A stretch of DNA of 64,000 nucleotides from an uncultured Oscillospiraceae bacterium (GCA_902492895.1 CABUNG010000004.1:1-64000), one strand, 5' to 3'; positions 8,398 through 16,441 are shown, counted from the stretch's first letter. Notes: a model not told the origin generated them from the letters alone. A program made the numbers and translations.

Positions 8398-9669
8398 TTA
8401 CGCGGCAGCCAAAATCTCGAATAGCAGGTTCTTAGCTTTTTCCACGGATTCGGCATTTGGGAGAATCACGGACAGATTGCGTCCCGGCATCGAATATGTG
8501 GGCTTATAGGCCCCGGTGCCCTCCGTTGTAAACGTGCGGATATTCCAATCCTGTTTCTCAGCCAGCTGCATTTTCACCAGATCCATAATCTGCTCTTCCG
8601 GCATATTGGTTTCAAAGCTGCTGCCAACGGCATTCATGACGGAACGAAAATTCTTCAAAACGGAGGGAGAGGTACAGGCCTTGATGACGGCTTTTATGAC
8701 TTCCATCTGGTTTTTGGCACGCTGATAATCTCCCTGAGGGAAGCTGTACCGTTCCCTGGCAAAGGCCAGCGCCTCGATGCCAGTCAGGCGGTTATATCCT
8801 TTGTGATAGTCCTTGATATCCTTCAAGGAAAAATCGTAATCCGAGTATACGTCCACGCCTCCCAACGCGTCGATCACATCGATGAAACCACTGAAGTTGA
8901 TCCGCAGATAATACGGAATATCGATCGAATACAGCCGCTGCAACGCGTCAATCGACGCGCCGACCCCATAGATTCCGGCATGTGTCAGCTTATCCTTCTG
9001 TCCTTTCGTCACGGCAAAATCTACATAGAAATCCCGCGGCGTCGCCACCATGAGGATCTCCTTCGTCTTGGTATTGGCCGCTACAAGAATATTCACGTCA
9101 CTCCTTGAACGTGCCGACAATCCGCCATAGGTATCAATCCCGCTGATATACAGCATAACGGTTTCCGGAACGGAGGCGGGAACTTCCGGTTTTTCCTGGA
9201 TCTCCTCTTCCTGTTTAAAGGAAAAGGATTCCAATTTTCGCAGGCCGTCCTGAGTCCACTCGAATCCTTCCGTCTCGGCCAGAGTGTCTTTGTATGCTTC
9301 ATTCAGAATCAGGGCACCGATGCTCTCATTGCGCAGGCCGTCCGCCAGCGCGAACACATCCGGAAATTCCGTGACGGCCGGCGGATTTTCCAAAAGCTCT
9401 TCCAACCGATTCAGCAGCGTCTCCGTTATATCCCTGTCCGTATCGTTCCAGCTCACGCCGTAGGTATAGCCGGCCGTATCGGCGACAGAGGCCGCTTCGT
9501 CTTCCTGCCGCACATAGACAGCCAAAACGATCTCCGTGCCCTCCACGGTGGTGATATCCTTGAGCGTGTTTTTTAAGATCATCAGATAATAGAGAACGAA
9601 GGCCAGGACGGTCAGCAGTATCACGGTCGGCAGCCCGAGCGTGATCCATAAAACCCGTTTCTTTTTCAT
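8398..9669 (-). CDS. LytR-CpsA-Psr (LCP) family cell-wall glycopolymer ligase
   Basis: A 423-residue LCP protein: a short basic N-terminus, one membrane anchor at about 7-30, an accessory region and the LCP domain at about 180-335. Family features seen are the TPRDFYV segment with the conserved Arg, a LTHAG segment after it, GGVDVYSDYDF and the ARERYSFPQGDYQRAKNQ stretch with several Arg residues that bind the polyprenyl pyrophosphate. LCP enzymes attach teichoic acids or capsular polymers from lipid carriers to peptidoglycan on the outer face of the membrane. The ATG at 9667-9669 overlaps the stop of the upstream HAD remnant by 4 bases, a relic of a translationally coupled pair. AGGAG lies 14 bases upstream, somewhat far. 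Confidence 0.88.
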   Translation of the reverse strand: MKKKRVLWITLGLPTVILLTVLAFVLYYLMILKNTLKDITTVEGTEIVLAVYVRQEDEAASVADTAGYTYGVSWNDTDRDITETLLNRLEELLENPPAVTEFPDVFALADGLRNESIGALILNEAYKDTLAETEGFEWTQDGLRKLESFSFKQEEEIQEKPEVPASVPETVMLYISGIDTYGGLSARSRSDVNILVAANTKTKEILMVATPRDFYVDFAVTKGQKDKLTHAGIYGVGASIDALQRLYSIDIPYYLRINFSGFIDVIDALGGVDVYSDYDFSLKDIKDYHKGYNRLTGIEALAFARERYSFPQGDYQRAKNQMEVIKAVIKACTSPSVLKNFRSVMNAVGSSFETNMPEEQIMDLVKMQLAEKQDWNIRTFTTEGTGAYKPTYSMPGRNLSVILPNAESVEKAKNLLFEILAAA

Positions 9670-9857
9670 GATTCCGTCACCATCTCCTGCAGGCCGAACA
9701 GATTGGGAATGTCCCGCGGTGCATCGGCAATCCACGCCGCGCCGAGACTCCGCGCTTCTTCCGTATCCGAAAACCCAAATCCATACGTCACGGCCAAAAA
9801 TTCTATGCCTGCCTCTCTAGCCCCAGCCGCATCGTATGGACTGTCCCCGTTCCACAA
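9666..9857 (-). pseudogene. Remnant of a HAD phosphatase (C-terminal end only)
   Basis: About 60 codons match the end of a phosphoglycolate-phosphatase-like HAD enzyme: NGDSPYDAAGAREAG is the motif IV region that binds magnesium, followed by VTYGFG and a short tail. The core domain with the nucleophile DxD and the cap domain are missing. In the same frame a TAA lies about 14 codons before the motif, and no ribosome binding site precedes any start. The piece keeps the 4-base overlap with the LCP gene, so the intact HAD gene was probably once coupled to it. Confidence 0.65.
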
Positions 9858-10086
9858 GCTTCCGGATCCTTCATGGTCAGCGTCTGTTTATTGATCAAAT
9901 AGGCGGCGTAATTGGGATGGCTTACATGGCTTGCGGCAATATGATAGAGCAGGGGCTTCCCCTTTACAAGTTGGTCTGTCACATGGATGAATGAAAGCAA
10001 CTTGATGAAATCAGTTTGCCTACAACTCGTGATTTTATTCCGGAATCGTTCTCTTCCCCATGGATTCAGCCGGAAGCCGACTACAA
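9858..10086 (-). other. Probably non-coding, degraded region upstream of the HAD remnant
   Basis: This stretch holds a minus-strand open frame (about 10060 to 9803) whose middle, LLYHIAASHVSHPNYAAYLI, reads like real protein. It has no ribosome binding site, and its far 5' end runs into the terminator hairpin at 10087-10121. I cannot assign it. It is most likely the debris of one or two lost genes. Confidence 0.35.
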
Positions 10087-10121
10087 AACAAGAGCGCGCT
10101 GCCAAGGCAGCGCGCTCTTGT
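10087..10121 (-). terminator. Terminator of the CofE-like gene
   Basis: A perfect 16-bp GC-rich stem with a 2-base centre, followed by TTTTGTAG on the minus strand, 11 bases after the stop codon of the CofE-like gene. Confidence 0.85.
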
Positions 10122-10132
10122 TTCATTTCATA

Positions 10133-11323
10133 TCAATCCGCGTAGTTGGTAAAATACCCCTGTACCAGGACAACCGGCGTACCCTTATCCCCGCTTCCGG
10201 AGGTCAGATCGCAAAGAGATCCGATCAGGTCGGTCAGGCGGCGGGGCGTGGTTCCCTGTGTCAGCATGGTCCCTTTGAGATCCCGATCCTTCTCCGCAAT
10301 GGATTTCGTGATGGCGGAGCGGAGCGCATCCCCCGAAAGATCCGCAAAATCGTTGTCCGCCAGATACTTCAGTTTGACTTCATTGGGCGTGCCTTCAAGC
10401 CCCGCCGTATACGCGGGAGACACCACCGGGTCGGCCAGCTCCCAGATCCGGCCGACCGGATCTTTGAACGCCCCGTCACCGTACACCATCACTTCAATCT
10501 GCCGGCCAGTCGCTTCCTTCAGAAGGGCCTGCACCTGCGCAACAAAAACGTCGCAATCCCGCGGGAAGAGCTTGACAGAAGACTCGGTCGCCTTGTTGGA
10601 TCCAAGCAGGCCGTAGTTCGCGTTAAATCCGCTGCCGTCGACCGGAGCGGTCAGGATATCGTCGAGTCCATACACCGTGGAAGCGCCGGCCGCCATAAGA
10701 CGGCGTTTGCTCCGCTGACGGGTATGGATGTCGCAGGTAAGGACATCCTTCGTGTAGGACAGGATGGCTTCAGGCGCATTGGCGAATAACACGTCGACCT
10801 CCGCCCCCTCTTCCCGAATCAGAGAGGTGTAGTACTCTACATAATCCACACCAGTAAAGGTGTGCTTGACATAGCCGAAAAGCTCCCGGTACCGGCTTTC
10901 AGTCAGCACGTCGCTCCAGGGATTGACACCTTTCGCATCCATGACGTCGGGATCGATCAGGTGATTGCCCACTTCATCGGACGGATAACTGAGCATCAGG
11001 GTGATTCTTTTGGCTCCCCGGGCGATACCTCGCAGGCAGATAGCAAAGCGGTTCCGGCTCAGAATGGGAAACAGCACCCCGATATGGCCGGACGGAAATT
11101 TACAGCGCACGTCGGCCGCGATGGCGTCAACGGACGCGTAATTCCCTTGCGCCCGGGCGACGATGGCCTCGGTGGCGGCCACAACGTCCCGATCTTTCAG
11201 CTCAATTTGTTCTTCCTTGGCGGCTTCCAGAACCGAATCGACCACGATGCGGGCCAAATCGTCTCCCTGCCGAATGATCGGGGTGCGAATCCCGCGCACG
11301 ACTGTTCCCACTGTTTTTGACAT
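10133..11323 (-). CDS. CofE-like coenzyme F420-0:L-glutamate ligase family protein
   Basis: The 396-residue product resembles the CofE family, which in F420-producing archaea and actinobacteria adds glutamate to F420-0. Conserved-looking stretches include RGIRTPIIRQGDDL at the start, an ATEAIVARAQG segment, and Asp-rich loops in the middle. No other F420 gene is in the window, and Clostridia of this type are not known to make F420, so here it is probably a gamma-glutamyl or similar ligase of unknown substrate. The ATG at 11321-11323 is preferred. GAAAGGA lies 12 bases upstream, while the ATG four codons earlier would sit directly on the ribosome binding site. It is a single-gene unit with its own promoter, a leader of about 165 bases and a terminator. 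Confidence 0.75.
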   Translation of the reverse strand: MSKTVGTVVRGIRTPIIRQGDDLARIVVDSVLEAAKEEQIELKDRDVVAATEAIVARAQGNYASVDAIAADVRCKFPSGHIGVLFPILSRNRFAICLRGIARGAKRITLMLSYPSDEVGNHLIDPDVMDAKGVNPWSDVLTESRYRELFGYVKHTFTGVDYVEYYTSLIREEGAEVDVLFANAPEAILSYTKDVLTCDIHTRQRSKRRLMAAGASTVYGLDDILTAPVDGSGFNANYGLLGSNKATESSVKLFPRDCDVFVAQVQALLKEATGRQIEVMVYGDGAFKDPVGRIWELADPVVSPAYTAGLEGTPNEVKLKYLADNDFADLSGDALRSAITKSIAEKDRDLKGTMLTQGTTPRRLTDLIGSLCDLTSGSGDKGTPVVLVQGYFTNYAD

Positions 11324-11487
11324 TCTAATAACCATTCCTTTCTCGGGCGTTGTACCTTTGACTGCGGATCGGAAATCCGCCGCCGACACCTGCAGATAAG
11401 GCACAAAACCTTCAGGCCGAAAAGCCGGTTTTCGGCCCTGGTCCCCCACTCGTTTCTCCTGCATTCCGGCTTTCGGAGACCAAACCG
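11324..11487 (-). promoter_or_regulatory. Long structured 5' leader of the CofE-like gene, possible riboswitch
   Basis: Between the promoter and the gene lie about 165 bases that do not look coding. They contain a perfect 9-bp hairpin (11415-11423 with 11429-11437) and a GGGGGACCAGGG stretch just before it. The 3' end reads ATCCGCAGTCAAAGG, which partly resembles the 3' core of the ydaO/c-di-AMP riboswitch. I could not build the pairing of the closing helix, so the class is uncertain. Confidence 0.3.
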
Positions 11488-11493
11488 TTCCCT

Positions 11494-11521
11494 ATTATAC
11501 AACATTTTACGGCAAATGCAA
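11494..11521 (-). promoter_or_regulatory. Sigma-A promoter of the CofE-like gene
   Basis: TTGCAT (11516-11521) and a perfect TATAAT (11494-11499) on the minus strand are 16 bases apart. Transcription would begin near 11487. Confidence 0.75.
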
Positions 11522-11549
11522 ACCTGTATTTTCACGGAACATGGCATAA

Positions 11550-11570
11550 GCCGCGGCAAAACGCCGCGGC
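11550..11570 (-). terminator. GC hairpin after spoVM, possible terminator
   Basis: An 8-bp stem GCCGCGGC repeated as an inverted pair around a 5-base loop lies 17 bases after the spoVM stop. There is no T run, so it may only stabilise the transcript end or terminate weakly. Confidence 0.45.
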
Positions 11571-11587
11571 AGAGCCGTTCCGGATGT

Positions 11588-11677
11588 TTATTCTATGTAG
11601 TTTTCCTTTTTGATGCCGAACAGACGGCGCAGCAATCCTCCGAACAGCTTCGGACTCTTGACAATCACGATTTTCAT
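11588..11677 (-). CDS. spoVM: SpoVM, spore morphogenesis membrane-curvature peptide (29 aa)
   Basis: This tiny gene encodes 29 residues beginning MKIVIVKSPKLFGG. In Bacillus subtilis the 26-residue SpoVM marks the curved forespore membrane and tethers the coat protein SpoIVA. Its features, Lys7, Pro9, Lys10 and Gly13-Gly14 followed by an amphipathic helix with basic residues, are all here (KSPK, GGLLRRLFG, then a charged tail). The tail is three residues longer. GGGGG lies 7 bases before the ATG. In B. subtilis spoVM also follows thiN, downstream of prpC-prkC-rsgA, which is the order here. In B. subtilis rpmB comes next, but here rpmB is about 23 kb away and in the opposite direction. The gene shows that the organism forms, or descends from, endospore formers. 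Confidence 0.85.
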   Translation of the reverse strand: MKIVIVKSPKLFGGLLRRLFGIKKENYIE

Positions 11678-11690
11678 GAAGAAGCCCCCT

Positions 11691-11843
11691 TCAATTTTTT
11701 ACCAGCGAAACGCCTGTCAGCACCAGGGCCGCCGCGACAAAAATCAGGATGAGCTTGGGCGGGCAGAGCGTTGCGACCAGAAGCCCCGCGCCGAATGCGG
11801 CACAGTAGCTGCCGGCTCCGCAACCACATCGTCTGTTTCTCAT
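11691..11843 (-). CDS. Small Cys-rich single-pass membrane protein (50 aa)
   Basis: A 50-codon frame starts MRNRRCGCGAGSYCAAFG, then runs into a long hydrophobic segment (about 17-46) interrupted by CPPK, and ends in LVKN. It has Cys at 6, 8, 14 and 27. GAGGGG lies 11 bases before the ATG, and the stop is 13 bases from the spoVM start, so the two are probably co-transcribed. Overlapping frames on this strand give unlikely compositions. Similar short proteins with a Cys/Arg-rich head and a CPPK-type hydrophobic hairpin occur in spore-forming Clostridia as unnamed proteins, and I know of no assigned function. Position suggests a sporulation role. Confidence 0.6.
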   Translation of the reverse strand: MRNRRCGCGAGSYCAAFGAGLLVATLCPPKLILIFVAAALVLTGVSLVKN

Positions 11844-11924
11844 TAAAACACCGTCCCCTCAGCCGGATTGTCACGGTTTCACCGTGCTTACAATACCAGC
11901 ATATTCGGGAACGGCGAAATGGTG

Positions 11925-12581
11925 CTAATCTTTTGAAAGAAAAATCATCAGAACACCCGATTTGAAGGATATTTCAGCCGGAAGAAGGGTGTTTTTCACC
12001 GGATCCGTTAAAAATTCATTGCTTATCCCAAGCGGGTTATCCGGCGTGAGCGTGGCGTTGTCCAGCGGATAAAACACCTGCCGCTCCGTCAGCCCCGTCA
12101 CCTCTCCGGCATATGGAAACAAGGAAAATTTATATCCCTCCTGCGGCTCCAGAAGGTAAGAACCGGGAAGGCGCAGCTCCACCCAGTTCTGTTCGTCCGC
12201 CATACAAGCCCGGGCGCCCTGCCGCACAAGATAATACAGAACGGCGAAATTGGCCACCGTATGGTCCAGCCGTCCTCCCGTTCCGCCCAGTATCAAAAAC
12301 TCCTGATAGCCCCGCCGGATTCCCTCCATAGCGGCGGCCATGGTGTCCGTCCAGTCCTTTTCCACAGGCAGGCGGATGATTTCCGGCACTTCCGAAAGCA
12401 CTGCTTCAGCGGGCGGCAGCGAGTCGAAATCCGCAATCAGCAGGGAAACCTCCGCCCGCAGCGCCTGTGCGAGCCCCCATCCCCCATCTGCCGCTATGAT
12501 CCAATCGTCCGGCCGGAGCAGGGGATGAAGCCGCGCGGGATCCTTTACCGGTCCGGCTGACAGAATCACGCAGCGACTCAT
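11925..12581 (-). CDS. thiN: Thiamine pyrophosphokinase
   Basis: The 218-residue enzyme transfers pyrophosphate from ATP to thiamine to give thiamine diphosphate in the cytoplasm. Family landmarks are IAADGGWGLAQALRAEV with the ligand-binding Asp, LLIADFDSL, the DWTDTMAAAME stretch, the GGTGGRLDHTVANFAVLYYL substrate loop and a C-terminal beta domain ending near NEFLTD. The ATG at 12579-12581 overlaps the stop of rsgA by 4 bases (ATGA), so translation is coupled. The usual partner rpe, found between rsgA and thiN in B. subtilis, is absent here. Length and motifs are normal for the family. Confidence 0.93.
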   Translation of the reverse strand: MSRCVILSAGPVKDPARLHPLLRPDDWIIAADGGWGLAQALRAEVSLLIADFDSLPPAEAVLSEVPEIIRLPVEKDWTDTMAAAMEGIRRGYQEFLILGGTGGRLDHTVANFAVLYYLVRQGARACMADEQNWVELRLPGSYLLEPQEGYKFSLFPYAGEVTGLTERQVFYPLDNATLTPDNPLGISNEFLTDPVKNTLLPAEISFKSGVLMIFLSKD

Positions 12582-13468
12582 CTCTTCTCCCACTCTTTCC
12601 AGTCTTTGACTTCCCGATACATGGCCTGATAACTGTCCAGCCGCGAAGGGGCGATACGGCCCTCTCGGACGGCCTGTTCCACCGCACAGCCGTCTTCTCC
12701 CATATGGGTACAGGACCCGTACCGGCATTTACCGAAATAGGCGTCGAATTCTCGGAAGCATCCGGCGAGATCCTCTTTCCGGATGATCTGGGTGCGTTCG
12801 AGTTCAATGGATGAAAACCCAGGTGTATCGGCGATATATCCACCTTCGGGCTGGCGAAACAGAACCGTGGAACGGGTGGTGTGACGACCGCGGCCGAGCT
12901 TTTTGCTCGTCTCCCCCGTCTCCTGGGACAGGCGGGGATCGATCCGGTTGAGCAAACTGGACTTTCCAACCCCCGAATTCCCCGTAAAGGCAGATACCTT
13001 TCCACGCAGAGCTTTCCGCAGGGGAGATACGGAATCCGGATCATGGGAGGAAACGGCAAAGACCTCAAATCCAGCCTGCCGGTAAACGGTTTCCAGAGCG
13101 TCCGTTTCCTGCAGATCCGCCTTAGTAATCACGATAACCGGTTCGATGCCGTTCCATTCCGCCAGAGCGATCATTTTATCAATGACCTGGGTATTGGGAC
13201 TAGGATCGGCAACCGAGGCTACCACCACCAGCAGATCCAGGTTGGCAACCGGCGGACGGATCAGATGATTGCGGCGGTCCTGCAGCGATTCGATCACTCC
13301 GGTGCCGTCCTCCTGTACCGATAGGACGACGCGGTCCCCAGCCAAAGGAACCAGCTTGTCCTTTCGAAACAGACCCCGCGCCTTGCACGTATAGACCGCA
13401 TCGGCGGCCTCTACCATGTAGAAGCCGCCGATACTCTGTAAAATCAAGCCGTCCGTTTGTCCGTTCAC
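12578..13468 (-). CDS. rsgA: Ribosome small subunit-dependent GTPase A
   Basis: RsgA (YloQ/CpgA) is a 30S ribosome maturation GTPase with circularly permuted G motifs. In the 296-residue form an OB-fold comes first, then TKAD (115-118, G4), GNSGVGKS (163-170, G1), DTPGFSS (G3), and a zinc-binding end with Cys residues in CRYGSCTHMGEDGC. The GTG at 13466-13468 is chosen because GAGGGGG lies 8 bases upstream. A longer form from the TTG at 13495 overlaps the prkC stop and has no comparable site. RsgA is a known substrate of PrkC in B. subtilis, so the neighbourhood with kinase and phosphatase makes functional sense. The start codon is the only real doubt. Confidence 0.94.
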   Translation of the reverse strand: MNGQTDGLILQSIGGFYMVEAADAVYTCKARGLFRKDKLVPLAGDRVVLSVQEDGTGVIESLQDRRNHLIRPPVANLDLLVVVASVADPSPNTQVIDKMIALAEWNGIEPVIVITKADLQETDALETVYRQAGFEVFAVSSHDPDSVSPLRKALRGKVSAFTGNSGVGKSSLLNRIDPRLSQETGETSKKLGRGRHTTRSTVLFRQPEGGYIADTPGFSSIELERTQIIRKEDLAGCFREFDAYFGKCRYGSCTHMGEDGCAVEQAVREGRIAPSRLDSYQAMYREVKDWKEWEKR

Positions 13469-13491
13469 AACGGATTCCCCCTCGATACGGG

Positions 13492-15597
13492 TCAATCGGG
13501 TTTCTTGTCGGGTTTGGAATTCGGCGTGCTCGAATCGGTCGGTTTGGAAGACGTGGATGAATCGGAGGAGGCCGGGAAAACATTCGGATTCAAGTATGAC
13601 TGCTGTGCCTTCCCCTTTGTCCCGTCCACTTGATATTCGGCATACCGTTTGAAATCCGTCGATCCGGATTTCGCCACATAGATCGACACCTGATAGGACG
13701 CTTTTTGTTCGGTAAAGGGAATATTCACCGATTTGATCACATTGGGCAGCAATCCCTTGAGCTTACTGGTGTATTCCGCTTTATCCTGTTCCTTGCCGTC
13801 AATATACACCTTCAGGTCGATACCGGTATCGATCTCCGGCAGCGGAACCGTCAGATCGAGGTCGCGGAAGCCTGTGCTGACGGTCAGAATGACTTCCGTT
13901 CCCGGGGCCGCCATGGTGTCCCCCGCCGGGCTCTGGGAAATAACTGTGCCGGCCGCATAGGAGGGATGGTTCTGATACACGATATTCGAATCGATGACGA
14001 GGAAGCCCTTGTCAATAAGGCGCTGCTTAGCCTGTTCCAGCGAGGTTTCCTTGATATTGGGGATATTTTCATCCGGGACCGGTTCCTCACCGGTGCTGAT
14101 AACCAAGGTGACGGTGCTGCCCTCAACCAGCATTTCCGGATACATCGCCGGAGCGGTTTTGATGACCAGCCCTTTTTGCACATCGGTGCTCGACTGCTGC
14201 AGATAGGCGACCTCAAATCCATTGGAACGCAGCTGTTCGGTCGCATCATCCTGATGCAGGCCCTTGACATTCGGAACCTGAATCATCTTCGGCCCTTTGC
14301 TGACGGTCAGTTGAATCTTCTGTTTCTTGACCTTCACCGTCAATCCGGCGTTCGGATTCTGTTTGAGAACCGTCCCTTTCGGCGAGGCATCGTATACATA
14401 TATGGGATCCGCAAAATCAAACGCCGCGATCCATTCGGGATTGTTGGTAATCTGTTCTTCGTAGTTGAGCCCCGTGAAAGTGGGAATGACCACTTCATTC
14501 CCCTCCACATCTTTATTCGGGACGACAATCTGCAGAACCACAATGACCACGAAAATCAGGGCGACCAGGACAAAAGCCCCGGCAATCGCCATGAGAATGG
14601 GCAAAACGGGTGGGCCTTTGCGCTCTTCCTCCTCTTCTTCCTCCGTTTCCGCCTCGCCTTCGGGCTCCGCCGGTGCCGGAGGTTCCCCCTTGACCTTGGT
14701 AATGGCCTCAACGAAGCGGGTCGGCGTCTCGTCCACAAAATACTTATATTCAAAATGAATGCTCGGATTGCGTTTGAATTCGTCGATATCGAGGAGCATT
14801 TCGGCCGCCGACTGATACCGTTTGGACGGATCCTTCTGCATGGCCTTAATCGTGATATCCTCCAGCCCTTCCGGGATGGAGGGATTGATATCCCGCGGCA
14901 TTTTGGGTTCGGACTGCAGCTGCATGATCGCCACGGAAACCGCATTGTCGGCTTCGAAGGGCAGACGGCCAGTCAGCATTTCGTACAGCATTACGCCCAC
15001 GGAATAGATGTCGGCCTTCTCGTCGGTGATCTCCCCGCGCGCCTGCTCCGGGCTGATATAATGCACGGAACCGATCGCCTTATCGGTAGCGCTCGTGGCA
15101 CGAATATCCTGCCGGGAGAACCGCGCGATGCCGAAGTCCGTCACCTTGATGGTGCCGTCCGGCAAGAGCATGATATTCTGCGGCTTGATATCGCGATGGA
15201 CGATGCCTTTATCGTGTGCATGCTGCAGGGCGCGCAGAATCTGCACCGTGAAGTGGACGGCTTCCTTCCACTTGATGTCCTGCTGCTGTTCGATATACTC
15301 TTTGAGCGTGATGCCGTCGATGTATTCCATCACGATATACTGCAAACGCTGCCCAAAGCTGACGTCGTAGACTTTGACGATATTGGGATGGGAGAGGATG
15401 GCGATCGCCTTGGACTCGTTTTTGAATCGGCGCGTGAATTCCTCATTGGCCAGATATTCGTCTTTGAGGATTTTCACCGCCACAATGCGGTCATCGATGG
15501 TGTCATACGCCTTGTAAACATAGGCCATGCCACCGACACCGATGATCTCCTTAATCTCATAACGACCATCCAATCGTTTGCCGATATACTTATCCAT
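13492..15597 (-). CDS. prkC: Serine/threonine protein kinase with PASTA domains
   Basis: A 701-residue Hanks-type membrane kinase that senses peptidoglycan fragments or lipid II. The cytoplasmic kinase domain (about 1-270) shows the glycine loop GVGGMAYVYKA, the VAVKIL lysine, HRDIKPQN, DFGIARF and SPEQARGE. An acidic juxtamembrane stretch (about 315-330) precedes one membrane segment at about 338-365. Outside follow three PASTA repeats, the second and third starting IQVPNVKGL and NIPNIKETS, then a C-terminal beta domain and a Ser/Pro-rich tail. The ATG at 15595-15597 is preferred since AAAGGA lies 12 bases before it and the sequence MDKYIGKRL matches the family start. It follows stp after a 112-base gap that contains no gene. 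Confidence 0.96.
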   Translation of the reverse strand: MDKYIGKRLDGRYEIKEIIGVGGMAYVYKAYDTIDDRIVAVKILKDEYLANEEFTRRFKNESKAIAILSHPNIVKVYDVSFGQRLQYIVMEYIDGITLKEYIEQQQDIKWKEAVHFTVQILRALQHAHDKGIVHRDIKPQNIMLLPDGTIKVTDFGIARFSRQDIRATSATDKAIGSVHYISPEQARGEITDEKADIYSVGVMLYEMLTGRLPFEADNAVSVAIMQLQSEPKMPRDINPSIPEGLEDITIKAMQKDPSKRYQSAAEMLLDIDEFKRNPSIHFEYKYFVDETPTRFVEAITKVKGEPPAPAEPEGEAETEEEEEEERKGPPVLPILMAIAGAFVLVALIFVVIVVLQIVVPNKDVEGNEVVIPTFTGLNYEEQITNNPEWIAAFDFADPIYVYDASPKGTVLKQNPNAGLTVKVKKQKIQLTVSKGPKMIQVPNVKGLHQDDATEQLRSNGFEVAYLQQSSTDVQKGLVIKTAPAMYPEMLVEGSTVTLVISTGEEPVPDENIPNIKETSLEQAKQRLIDKGFLVIDSNIVYQNHPSYAAGTVISQSPAGDTMAAPGTEVILTVSTGFRDLDLTVPLPEIDTGIDLKVYIDGKEQDKAEYTSKLKGLLPNVIKSVNIPFTEQKASYQVSIYVAKSGSTDFKRYAEYQVDGTKGKAQQSYLNPNVFPASSDSSTSSKPTDSSTPNSKPDKKPD

Positions 15598-15709
15598 GCA
15601 AATGATCATTCCTTTCGCAGTAACCGGGAGCTTTCATGGCTTTGCCGCGGCCCGAATCCGCCAGCCGCCCCGTCATGGAGGCGGCGCATGAGGTTCTTTG
15701 GATATCCGG

Positions 15710-16441
15710 TCATGCATGCGTGAACATGACGGCGGTGATATTGTCGCTGCCGCCGGCCATATTCGCCGCGGCGATGAGCGCATCCGGAACCTCATCCGGC
15801 GATGATGCTTGAATAATGGCATATATATCATCGGTCTCAACCATATTGGTCAGGCCGTCCGTGCAAAGTAACAGGACGCAGTCCTTTAAAAATTCGGCTT
15901 CTGTGAATTCGCAGTCCACCTCTTCCTCCACACCGAGGGCGCGGGTCAGAAAATGCTTGCGGGGATGATTCTTTGCCTCGTTCTGAGTCAGCTGCCCCTT
16001 TTCAACCATCGCCTGGACAATGGAATGGTCCCGGGTAATCTGCTCAAGACCGTCCGGTGTCGCCATATACGCCCGGCTGTCCCCGACATGGGCGATATAG
16101 GCCTTGTCTTCCTGGGCGATCACCGCCACCACGGTGGTGCCCATGCCGCGCAGATCCAGGTTTTCCGCCGCGGCGTCGAAGATCTCGATGTTGGCGGCGG
16201 AAACGGCGGAATCCAGCATATGGCGCAGAGCGGTTTCAGCCATGCCGTCGTGGTAGGAATCCACGATCCGGTCGGCGATCACCTTGATGGCAATCGCGCT
16301 GGCCACATTGCCGCCGTTCGCTCCGCCCATGCCGTCGCAAACCACCGCGAAATAGGTGGTATCGGAGAGCTGACCGCAGACAAAAGCATCCTGATTTGTC
16401 GGCCGGACCCGGCCGGTATCGCTTCTGCCGATTACCTTCAC
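15710..16441 (-). CDS. stp: PP2C-type protein phosphatase, partner of PrkC
   Basis: The 243-residue PPM/PP2C phosphatase removes phosphate from Ser/Thr residues set by PrkC (PrpC/Stp in other Firmicutes). Metal-binding motifs are all present: RSDTGRVRPTNQDAF near the start, VCDGMGGANGG, HVGDSRAY, LLCTDGLTNMV and GGSDNITAVM. The GTG start at 16439-16441 overlaps the rlmN stop by 4 bases (GTGA), and GGAGG lies 8 bases upstream. The gene pair stp-prkC is standard. The length is normal for the soluble bacterial family. Confidence 0.95.
   Translation of the reverse strand: MKVIGRSDTGRVRPTNQDAFVCGQLSDTTYFAVVCDGMGGANGGNVASAIAIKVIADRIVDSYHDGMAETALRHMLDSAVSAANIEIFDAAAENLDLRGMGTTVVAVIAQEDKAYIAHVGDSRAYMATPDGLEQITRDHSIVQAMVEKGQLTQNEAKNHPRKHFLTRALGVEEEVDCEFTEAEFLKDCVLLLCTDGLTNMVETDDIYAIIQASSPDEVPDALIAAANMAGGSDNITAVMFTHA

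Noticed and set aside
9803..10060. Open frame upstream of the HAD remnant as an intact gene
   Set aside because: It has no ribosome binding site, and its longest form begins inside the terminator hairpin of the preceding gene. I kept it only as degraded sequence.
13630..15723. Plus-strand open frame of nearly 700 codons opposite prkC
   Set aside because: It mirrors the clear PASTA kinase gene and reads as Arg/His-rich low-quality protein with no motif.
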